From positions 434,001 through 498,000 of the forward strand of contig NZ_JAIZZH010000004.1 of the NCBI RefSeq assembly GCF_020421205.1: a DNA stretch of 64,000 nucleotides, read 5' to 3'. Within the stretch, counting starts at the first letter, position 1. Every line of letters begins with the position of its first letter. The translations under genes and the position numbers were made by a program. The stretch is from Hymenobacter pini. GTDB lineage: Bacteria; Bacteroidota; Bacteroidia; Cytophagales; Hymenobacteraceae. Of the stretch, positions 57,955 through 64,000 are shown one piece after another. The notes beneath the pieces were generated by a model. It did not search any database. It saw only the letters and a list, made by a program, of their open reading frames with translations, and was not told the DNA's origin.

Positions 57955-57984
57955 GGTAATTTCTCTATTCATTCCTCCCCACCC

Positions 57985-58662
57985 ATGCGCCCACTCTTCT
58001 GCTACCTCCTGCTTCTGCCCCTGCTGGCGGCCTGCCGGCCCGATCAGGTGGAACACCTCAGCAACACCAAGGAGCTGGCCGTGGAGGCGGCGAACTGGGA
58101 GGTGAAGCGCATCATGCCCGCCGACTTGCTGCGGGCCACCCGCTGGGCCGGCGACTCGCTCACGCGCACCGCCGAGCGAGAATTGCGCGCGGTGCTGGCT
58201 CAGAAGCTGCAGGCAGGCGGCGTGGCCGCGGCGCGGCCCTACTGCCACCCCGAGCAGCTGCCCCTCACCGATTCGCTGGCCAAGGTGCTGCAGGCCACGC
58301 TCCGCCGCGCCGCCGGCCGCCCCCGCAACCCCGCCAACCAGGCCACGCTTTCCGCGGCGGAGCTGAACCCTACCGACACCACCCGCCGGGTGGCCCGCCC
58401 CGGAGCTGAGGAGTTTACTTACCAGCGCCCTCTGGTGCTGAACGACCAACTGTGCCTGCGCTGCCACGGCACCGTGGGCCAGGATATTGCGGCGGCCGAT
58501 TACGCCCTCATCAAAAAGCAGTTTCCGCAGGACCAGGCCACCGGCTACCAGTTGGGCCAAGCCATAGGTGTGTGGCGCGTAAGCCTGCAGCGTCCCGGCG
58601 TGGCCGAGTTCTGGACGATGAAAACCCGCAAAGTGATGAAGAAGCGCAAGCCGCTGTTCTGA
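57985..58662 (+). CDS. DUF3365 haem-domain lipoprotein
   Basis: The 225-residue protein from ATG 57985 has a lipobox (LLLLPLLAACRPD). The domain then matches DUF3365 (Tll0287-like), with a CxxCH haem-binding motif in LCLRCHGTVG at about residue 160, and the late GQAIGVWRVSL block. Such domains bind c-type haem and often serve as redox sensors or electron carriers. The C-terminus is basic. Its stop lies in the left arm region of an inverted repeat. Confidence 0.82.
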   Translation: MRPLFCYLLLLPLLAACRPDQVEHLSNTKELAVEAANWEVKRIMPADLLRATRWAGDSLTRTAERELRAVLAQKLQAGGVAAARPYCHPEQLPLTDSLAKVLQATLRRAAGRPRNPANQATLSAAELNPTDTTRRVARPGAEEFTYQRPLVLNDQLCLRCHGTVGQDIAAADYALIKKQFPQDQATGYQLGQAIGVWRVSLQRPGVAEFWTMKTRKVMKKRKPLF

Positions 58663-58833
58663 ATCACAGATTTGGCAGATGAAGCCGCGGATAGCGCAGA
58701 TTCGTTCTGATATTGAGTGGATAGATAAAAACTGATTTGGGTGACAGACGAAAATCCTCATCCATCCACCTATCTATCCAACTGTAGAACCTCATCTGCG
58801 CTATTCGCAACTGCATCTGCATCATCTGTGATC
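58663..58833. repeat. Long imperfect inverted repeat, ATCACAGATT...ATCTGTGAT type
   Basis: ATCACAGATTTGGCAGATGA on the left pairs with the TGCATCATCTGTGAT end on the right. ATAGCGCAGAT pairs with ATCTGCGCTAT. A part of a similar CCGCGGA-type repeat lies at 62701-62742 before gldJ. Confidence 0.75.
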
Positions 58834-58867
58834 CAACCTTGCCAGTGGTTTTGCAGTTTGCGGTGAT

Positions 58868-60157
58868 ATGAACACTGCTGACGCTACTCAACTTCCGGTT
58901 ATCATTATTGGCGCGGGCCTGGCGGGCTTGTCGTGCGCCTGTTACCTGCACCGTGCCGGGCGGCCGGTGCTGCTGCTCGAAGCCGCCGACGCCGTGGGCG
59001 GCCGCGTGCGCACCGACGTTACGCCCGACGGCTTCCGCCTCGACCGGGGCTTTCAGGTGCTGCTCACCCGCTACCCTGAGGTCGAGCGCCTCATCGACTA
59101 CGGGGCCCTCAACCTGCAGGCATTCCGGTCCGGAGCCGTTATCCGCCTGCCCGACGGTCAGGAAACTACTTTGGTAAACCCACTGCAGCAGCCTACCGCC
59201 GCCTTTTCGGCCCTCACCTCCCGCATTGGCACCCTGCCCGATAAGCTCCGCATTGTGAGCATGGTGCAGCACGTGCGGCGCTTCACCAGCCAGCAACTCC
59301 TAAGCCGCAACTCCACCACGGCCCTTTCCACGCTGGAATTCCTGCGGCAGTATGGTTGGAGCGAACAGATGATTAACAACTTTTTCCGCCCCTTCTTCGG
59401 AGGGGTGTTCCTGGACCGCACCCTGAGCACGGCCGCCAACTTTTTTGAGTTCGTGTTCAAGCAGTTTGTGGAAGCCGAAGCCGCCCTGCCCGCCCTGGGT
59501 ATGCAGCAGATTCCCGAGCAGCTGGCCGCCCGCCTGCCCGCCGGCAGCCTCCGCCTGAACACCCGGGTGCAATCCATCCAAGGTACCAGTGTGCAGCTGG
59601 AAAATGGCGAAACCCTGACCGGCGCGGCCGTAGTAGTAGCTGTAGACGGCGAAACTGCCCGCCACCTGCTCCCCGCCCCCGACCAGCTCTTCACCGACCA
59701 CCCCACTACCCGCTGGCGGCATACCACCTGTACCTACTTTGCCGCCCCCGCCGCCAAGGGCCGCCCCGATAAGCTGCTGCGGCTGAATGCTGCTTCCACG
59801 GGCTTGGCCCACAACGTGGCTTTTCCCTCGGATGTGGCCCCTGCCTACGCCCCGGCCGGCCAGCGGCTGGTATCGGTGAGCACCCACGGCGCGCATGGCC
59901 TATCGGAAGAGGAACTGACGGCCCGCCTGCGGCACGAGCTGCCGCAATGGTTTGGGGCCGAAGCGGCCCAGTGGCGGCACCTGCGCACTTACCACATTCC
60001 GCACGCCCTCCCCGAGTACCCGGCCGGCCAGCCCGCGCGTCAGTCGTTGCGGTTGCAGCCGGGCCTCTACCGCTGCGGCGACTACACGGCCTACCCCTCG
60101 CTTAACGCCGCCCTGGCCTCGGGCCGAGAAGCAGCCGATATGATTTTGGCCGGATAA
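58868..60157 (+). CDS. FAD-dependent amine oxidase-like protein
   Basis: The 429-residue protein starts with the dinucleotide-binding loop VIIIGAGLAGLSCACYLHRAG, then LLLEAADAVGGRVRTD, FRLDRGFQVLLTRYPE and the FFRPFFGGVFLDRTLSTAA segment. The C-terminal FAD loop is LYRCGDYTAYPSLNAALASGREAAD. It is related to amine oxidases, protoporphyrinogen oxidase and carotenoid desaturases; the substrate is not known. A carotenoid role is possible in this pigmented group. Confidence 0.88.
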   Translation: MNTADATQLPVIIIGAGLAGLSCACYLHRAGRPVLLLEAADAVGGRVRTDVTPDGFRLDRGFQVLLTRYPEVERLIDYGALNLQAFRSGAVIRLPDGQETTLVNPLQQPTAAFSALTSRIGTLPDKLRIVSMVQHVRRFTSQQLLSRNSTTALSTLEFLRQYGWSEQMINNFFRPFFGGVFLDRTLSTAANFFEFVFKQFVEAEAALPALGMQQIPEQLAARLPAGSLRLNTRVQSIQGTSVQLENGETLTGAAVVVAVDGETARHLLPAPDQLFTDHPTTRWRHTTCTYFAAPAAKGRPDKLLRLNAASTGLAHNVAFPSDVAPAYAPAGQRLVSVSTHGAHGLSEEELTARLRHELPQWFGAEAAQWRHLRTYHIPHALPEYPAGQPARQSLRLQPGLYRCGDYTAYPSLNAALASGREAADMILAG

Positions 60158-60248
60158 AAACGAGTACCCCGGAGCGGTGCTCCGGCTCACGCCAGCAGGT
60201 AATTACCTTCCGGTGCGGGCCGGAGCACCGCTCCGGGGTACTCGTTTT
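60157..60248. repeat. Perfect 30-bp inverted repeat
   Basis: The arms 60157-60186 and 60219-60248 are exact complements (starting AAAACGAGTACCCCGGAGCG). Each arm also contains an internal hairpin (CCGGAGC-GGT-GCTCCGG). It lies between the convergent amine oxidase-like and exonuclease III genes, and starts at the last base of the stop codon. It may terminate both. Confidence 0.9.
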
Positions 60249-60261
60249 GCCAATTCCGGCT

Positions 60262-61032
60262 TTAAAACACCAGCTCCACCAGCGCCGGGCAATGGTCGGA
60301 GTGCACTACGTCGTGCAGTAAGTCGGCGTGGCGGATGTGGGGTACCAGGGCGTTGTCCACCAGCAGGTGGTCGAGGCGCCAGCCCACGTTGCGGGCGCGG
60401 GCCCCAGCCCGGAACGTCCACCACGAGTACCGCTCGGGCACGGGGCCGTGGTGGTGGCGGAAGGAGTCGGTAAAACCGTCGGCTAGAAACTCCCGGAACC
60501 ACTGCCGCTCCTCAGGCGTGAAGCCGGGGCTGTTCAGGTTGGTCTTGGCGTTACGGATGTCAATTTCCTCCTGGCAGCAGTTGTAGTCGCCGGCAATAAC
60601 CAACGGGGGCACCCCGGCCCCCTGCAGTTCGCGCACGTAGCGCCGGAAAAAGTGCAGCCACTCCACCTTAAACGCCTGCCGCTCGGGGCCGCTAGTGCCC
60701 GAGGGCATATAGGTATTCAGCACCGAGCAATTAGCAAAATCAAGCCGCAGCACCCGGCCCTCGTCGTCGTAGCAGCCCTGGCCGCAGCCTTCCACCACCG
60801 CCAGCGGTTTTTGCAGGCTGAAGGTAGCCACGCCGCTGTAGCCCGGTTTCTGGGCCGGGTGCAGGTAGGCGTGGTAGCCCAGCCCGGTCAGCGCCGACAC
60901 GTCGAGCGGCTCCCGGCCGGCCTTGATTTCCTGCACGCACAGCACATCAGGCCGGGTTTCGGCTACCCAATCGGCTAGCCCCTTGCCCATGGCCGAGCGG
61001 AAGCCGTTGAGGTTATAGGAAATGATCTTCAC
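60262..61032 (-). CDS. xth: Exodeoxyribonuclease III
   Basis: The 256-residue enzyme of base-excision repair cuts at abasic sites. It has the EEP-fold motifs: KIISYNLNGFRSAMGKGL, LCVQEIKAG with the metal-binding glutamate, CSVLNTYMPSG, VIAGDYNCCQEEID, WRLDHLLVDNAL and SDHCPALVEL. It starts with GTG immediately after the stop codon of the upstream gene (no gap), which indicates coupled translation. Confidence 0.95.
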   Translation of the reverse strand: MKIISYNLNGFRSAMGKGLADWVAETRPDVLCVQEIKAGREPLDVSALTGLGYHAYLHPAQKPGYSGVATFSLQKPLAVVEGCGQGCYDDEGRVLRLDFANCSVLNTYMPSGTSGPERQAFKVEWLHFFRRYVRELQGAGVPPLVIAGDYNCCQEEIDIRNAKTNLNSPGFTPEERQWFREFLADGFTDSFRHHHGPVPERYSWWTFRAGARARNVGWRLDHLLVDNALVPHIRHADLLHDVVHSDHCPALVELVF

Positions 61033-61386
61033 TTAGTCTTGCTCGTCGAAGTATTCCAGAATGTGCCACTTGAGCATGCGCTCCTGCTCCTTCAGGTTGC
61101 TGAACGGCAGCTGCTGCAACAACCGGTAGTGCGGCCAGCCTTCCTCGTCCACGCGCTCCAGCTCGTAGTAGCCCGAAATGCTGAACAGCCGGCACGTGGC
61201 AATGTGCATCAGGTCCTGCTTCTGCTCCTTAGTGAAGGGACCAGCCCCCTGACCCAGCTCCTGCACCCCAATCAGCAGTAGCAGCGCGTTCAGGTCGGGC
61301 TTCTTGCCGAAGCGGATTCGCATGTCGTTCATCAGCTCCCACCAGCGCTGCTCAAACTGCGCCTCGGTTTCCTGCGGATCCAGCAT
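61033..61386 (-). CDS. Conserved-looking protein of unknown function in the xth operon
   Basis: The 117-residue protein (ATG at 61386) has no signal peptide. It has several helices: EAQFEQRWWELMNDMRIRFG, LNALLLLIGVQELG, QDLMHIATCRLFSISGYYEL and SNLKEQERMLKWHILEYF. Its start overlaps the AhpD-like gene's stop by one base (TAATG), and exonuclease III starts right after it. Tight packing suggests one transcript. No function assigned. Confidence 0.75.
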   Translation of the reverse strand: MLDPQETEAQFEQRWWELMNDMRIRFGKKPDLNALLLLIGVQELGQGAGPFTKEQKQDLMHIATCRLFSISGYYELERVDEEGWPHYRLLQQLPFSNLKEQERMLKWHILEYFDEQD

Positions 61387-61763
61387 TATGCCTCGTGCAG
61401 ATGCTCGGGAGCCGGCGTGGCCGCCTCTTCTTTCAAAGCCTCCCAGTACTCCACGGCCCGGCGGAAGTGCGGAATTACAATGCTGCCCCCAATGAGGTTG
61501 GCAATGGCAAACACCTCGTACACTTCCTCGTCGGTGAGCTTCTCCTCGAAGCACTTGCCCAGATGGTATTTGATGCAGTCGTCGCAGCGCAGCACCATGG
61601 AGCAGGCCAGGCCCACAATTTCCTTGGTTTTGACGTTGAGGGCGCCCTCCTGGTAGGTGTTGGTATCGAGGTTGAAAAAACGCTTGATGACCTTATTATC
61701 GGCCGCCAGGATTTTTTCATTCATCCGCTGGCGGTAGTCATTAAATTCTGAAACGAGGCTCAT
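61386..61763 (-). CDS. Carboxymuconolactone decarboxylase/AhpD-like protein
   Basis: The 125-residue protein has the AhpD-like core: LNVKTKEIVGLACSMVLRCD, then the CDDCIKYHLG redox motif (CxxC with histidine), followed by DEEVYEVFAIANLIGGSIVI. Such proteins are often peroxiredoxin-system thiol-disulfide partners. It is the first of three tightly packed genes ending in exonuclease III. Confidence 0.9.
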   Translation of the reverse strand: MSLVSEFNDYRQRMNEKILAADNKVIKRFFNLDTNTYQEGALNVKTKEIVGLACSMVLRCDDCIKYHLGKCFEEKLTDEEVYEVFAIANLIGGSIVIPHFRRAVEYWEALKEEAATPAPEHLHEA

Positions 61764-61892
61764 CTGAAAAACCGGTTATGTATAAGGCAGGCAACGCTCC
61801 GGGCTATTCCGGAAGTCGGCTTTAAACCTTAAAATTAGGGAGAAGTTTCCCGGTCCCCACGGCCTGCCTGCTATTCCTACGGTATTCTGCCT

Positions 61893-62603
61893 ATGTCCAT
61901 GTTATTACCCGCCGTTTTATCCGATTTTGTTGGATTGCTTTTCCCGCGCGTGTGCCTCGCCTGTCAGGAGCCCTTGGCCCGCGGTGAAGACCACATCTGC
62001 ACCAGTTGCCGCACGCAATTGCCTTACACCGACTACCACCGCCTGCCCACCGAACAGAATCCGCTGGCGCGTCGCTTCTGGGGGAAACTCCCTGTTCAAC
62101 ACACGCTCAGCTACCTGCGCTTCCAAAAGCACGGTCGGGTCCAACATCTGCTGCATCAACTCAAATATCGGGGTCAGCAGGATGTTGGCCGCATTTTGGG
62201 CCGCTGGTATGGGCAGGAACTGACGGAGGCCGGGCTGCGTGCCAGCTTCGACCTGATAGTGCCCGTGCCGCTACACACCCGGAAACTGGCCCAGCGCGGC
62301 TACAACCAGGCCGACAGCTTTGCGGAGGGCCTGGCTGCCGGCCTAGGCGTGGTGTGGAGGGCCGAGGCATTGCGGCGCACTACCTACACCAATTCCCAAA
62401 CTCGCAAAAACCGCATGCAACGCTGGGAAAACGTAGAAACGGTGTTTGAAGTGGCTAAACCCGAACTGGTGCGCGGCCAGCGCATTCTGGTAGTTGATGA
62501 TGTACTGACCACCGGAGCCACACTGGAAGCCTGTGCGGCCGTGCTGCTGGCCGCCGGAGCCTTGGAGGTCAGCATCGCCACCATTGCTACTGCCGACCGC
62601 TAG
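61893..62603 (+). CDS. comF: ComF-family phosphoribosyltransferase-like protein
   Basis: The 236-residue protein has an N-terminal zinc-ribbon (CLACQEPL, CTSCRTQLPY), a central FQKHGRVQHLLHQLKYRGQ block, VPVPLHTRKLAQRGYNQ, and a PRPP-binding loop in RILVVDDVLTTGATLEACA. ComF helps DNA uptake in naturally competent bacteria. Whether it works in uptake here is not known. Confidence 0.92.
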   Translation: MSMLLPAVLSDFVGLLFPRVCLACQEPLARGEDHICTSCRTQLPYTDYHRLPTEQNPLARRFWGKLPVQHTLSYLRFQKHGRVQHLLHQLKYRGQQDVGRILGRWYGQELTEAGLRASFDLIVPVPLHTRKLAQRGYNQADSFAEGLAAGLGVVWRAEALRRTTYTNSQTRKNRMQRWENVETVFEVAKPELVRGQRILVVDDVLTTGATLEACAAVLLAAGALEVSIATIATADR

Positions 62604-62654
62604 GCATTGCCTAGACAGATGCATTCCACTTTATTGACCGTATTGAAAACAGCA

Positions 62655-62695
62655 AAACGAAACAGGCCGCCCAGATTGGGCGGCCTGTTTCGTTT
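62655..62695. terminator. Bidirectional intrinsic terminator
   Basis: AAACGAAACAGGCCGCCCA with its complement forms a perfect 19-bp stem with a 3-nt loop. It lies between convergent comF and gldJ. A 40-base stretch of a dispersed repeat (ATCCGCG...ATCCGTGTAATC) follows. Confidence 0.75.
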
Positions 62696-62744
62696 ATCAG
62701 AATCGTCCGCGAAATCCGCGGAAAATCCGTGTAATCAGTGGTTC

Positions 62745-63998
62745 TTATTTGTTGGAACCGGCGTTGATCATGGCGCACCGGAAACCGATGGTAGCCGTGG
62801 CCGAGTCTTCGGCCATGAAACGACGCGTACCGGGCGAGAGCCAGTAGGCTACGTCGCGCCACGAGCCACCTTTGTACACGCGCACGTGGTCATCGATGAG
62901 CGACTGGTAGCCCTTCTTGTCATATTTCTCCGAGGGGTCCAGGAAACCGTTCCGACGGAAGGGGTTCAGGTCTTCCACATCTTCGTACGACAGCGGACGG
63001 TAGATATCCTGTACCCACTCGTTCACGTTGCCCGACATGTTGTACAGGCCGTAGTCGTTGGGCGGGTAGTTGTAGATGTACTCCGTAATCATGGCGCCAT
63101 CGTTGAGCGAGCCAGCAATACCGGCGTAGTCACCACGGCCACGCTTGAAGTTAGCCAGGAACTGACCCATGTTCTTACCGTAGGGGTTCCGCACTTGGCG
63201 GCCATCCCACGGATAGATGCGCTTGTTCTCCTGGTTTTCGTTGCCGGTTTCCTGCGTGCCAATAAGAGCCTGAGCGGCATATTCCCATTCGGCTTCTGTG
63301 GGCAGGCGGTAGTTCGGCAGCGTATTGCCGTTTTCGATGGCAATCTTAGCGCCGCCGCCATCTTCGGAAGTACCTTCCGCAGCGTCACCACCCTTTTTCT
63401 TTTTCCGGCCAAACAGGCCACCGCCACCGCTGCTGCCACTGTCGCTACCTTCACCAGCCAGACGCTCGTTTACTTTCGAGGTACGCCAGGTGCAATAGTC
63501 GTTGGCCTGCAGCCAGCTAACCCCTACTACCGGGAAGTAGCGGAAGCCGGGGTAACGCAGATAGTAGTCTACATAAGGGTCATTGAACGACAGCTCGCGG
63601 GCCCACACAGTGGTATCGGGCAGAGCCGACTGGTAGAACTCTTCCGACGAGTCTTTGCGCACGTAGTGCAGGTATTCCAACCAGTGGATGTTGGCTACCT
63701 CGGCTTCATCCATATAGAAGGATGCCAGCGTTACGGTACGCTCCAGGTTGTCATGCGTCATGGCAATATCTTCTTCGGCAGAGCCCAGCACAGTGCGGCC
63801 GCCTTCGATAAATACCAGACCAGGACCATCTGGGATGCCTTGGTAATCAGACACCTTCATGCCTTCCTCGGTATTGTACTCAATGCCCGTGGTAGAGCTA
63901 TACTTACCGGGTTTGGTAGCTGTGGGCGGTCCGCCCTTACAAGCGGCCAGGGCGCAGGCTCCCACTACAGCAAAGCGCAGGTACTTGGAAAAATTCAT
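62745..63998 (-). CDS. gldJ: Gliding motility/T9SS lipoprotein GldJ
   Basis: The 417-residue protein has a lipobox (VVGACALAACKGG) and a formylglycine-generating-enzyme-like (sulfatase-modifying) fold: PGLVFIEGGRTVLGSAEEDI, FYMDEAEVANIHWLEYLHYV, LRYPGFRYFPVVGVSWLQAN, YRLPTEAEWEYAA, YNMSGNVNEWVQDIYRP and VYKGGSWRD. GldJ stabilises the T9SS and gliding machinery together with GldK. A Gly/Ser- and Lys-rich insertion sits at about residues 180-220. The complete gene starts two bases before the window edge. Confidence 0.92.
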   Translation of the reverse strand: MNFSKYLRFAVVGACALAACKGGPPTATKPGKYSSTTGIEYNTEEGMKVSDYQGIPDGPGLVFIEGGRTVLGSAEEDIAMTHDNLERTVTLASFYMDEAEVANIHWLEYLHYVRKDSSEEFYQSALPDTTVWARELSFNDPYVDYYLRYPGFRYFPVVGVSWLQANDYCTWRTSKVNERLAGEGSDSGSSGGGGLFGRKKKKGGDAAEGTSEDGGGAKIAIENGNTLPNYRLPTEAEWEYAAQALIGTQETGNENQENKRIYPWDGRQVRNPYGKNMGQFLANFKRGRGDYAGIAGSLNDGAMITEYIYNYPPNDYGLYNMSGNVNEWVQDIYRPLSYEDVEDLNPFRRNGFLDPSEKYDKKGYQSLIDDHVRVYKGGSWRDVAYWLSPGTRRFMAEDSATATIGFRCAMINAGSNK

Positions 63999-64000
63999 GA

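Noticed and set aside
57922..57984. Longer N-terminus MIWSFAPLRMT for the DUF3365 lipoprotein
   Set aside because: Encoded by a copy of the same dispersed repeat; the signal peptide starts at 57985.

Overview
The window looks like a chromosomal stretch from a GC-rich member of the Bacteroidota, most likely a Hymenobacter-like member of the Cytophagales (inference). The clues are a type IX secretion (T9SS) C-terminal sorting domain on the first protein, a GldJ gliding/T9SS lipoprotein at the far end, promoters of the Bacteroidota type (TTG/TTTG, about 20 nt, TAnnTTTG), many small secreted or lipoproteins, M56/BlaI pairs with plug-like tails, and DUF4783 beside nadC. I saw no rRNA, tRNA, CRISPR array, phage or complete insertion sequence.

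Layout. 1-6.3 kb: the 3' part of a CotH-family T9SS cargo gene, a class I ribonucleotide reductase large subunit (nrdA), a small A+T-richer patch with an orphan SUKH-3 immunity-type gene, and a strict 41-bp tandem array of palindromes in front of an unrecognised helical protein. 6.4-19.2 kb: small secreted proteins, a CrtO-like membrane acyltransferase, a two-component system (response regulator plus histidine kinase), two MFS exporters and a TPM-domain protein. 19.5-28.5 kb: a BlaI repressor with an M56 (BlaR1-like) membrane peptidase, a satellite secreted plug-like protein, two tandem M13 metallopeptidase lipoproteins and a YqjM-type old yellow enzyme. 28.7-38.3 kb: an Rrf2 regulator with a near-consensus promoter, an orphan periplasmic adaptor, an orphan acyl carrier protein, GNAT, PPK2, a VOC protein, an acyltransferase, Hsp20, a GH25-RlpA cell-wall pair and the cbpA-cbpM chaperone pair. 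38.4-52.1 kb: an OmpA with thrombospondin-3 repeats, a ZIP metal transporter, nadC with DUF4783, gpmI, YjbQ, a beta-helix lipoprotein and prfA. 52.5-57.8 kb: a complete threonine biosynthesis cluster (thrA, thrB, thrC). 57.9-64 kb: a DUF3365 haem-domain lipoprotein, a flavin amine-oxidase-like protein, an AhpD-like/hypothetical/exonuclease III operon, ComF and gldJ.

The best finding is a complete threonine attenuator in front of thrA: an 11-codon leader peptide, MGTSTTITTTR, with six threonine codons and one isoleucine codon. It is followed by four RNA segments that can form either a 1:2 hairpin plus a 3:4 terminator with a U-run, or a 2:3 antiterminator. The peptide contains the same STTITTT run as the enterobacterial thr leader. 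The second is the 41-bp palindrome array at 5286-5510, which is exactly periodic over five units and lies just upstream of the unrecognised gene. A third theme is the number of long intergenic inverted repeats of several unrelated families. They are concentrated from 44 kb onward and sit at every junction of the threonine cluster.
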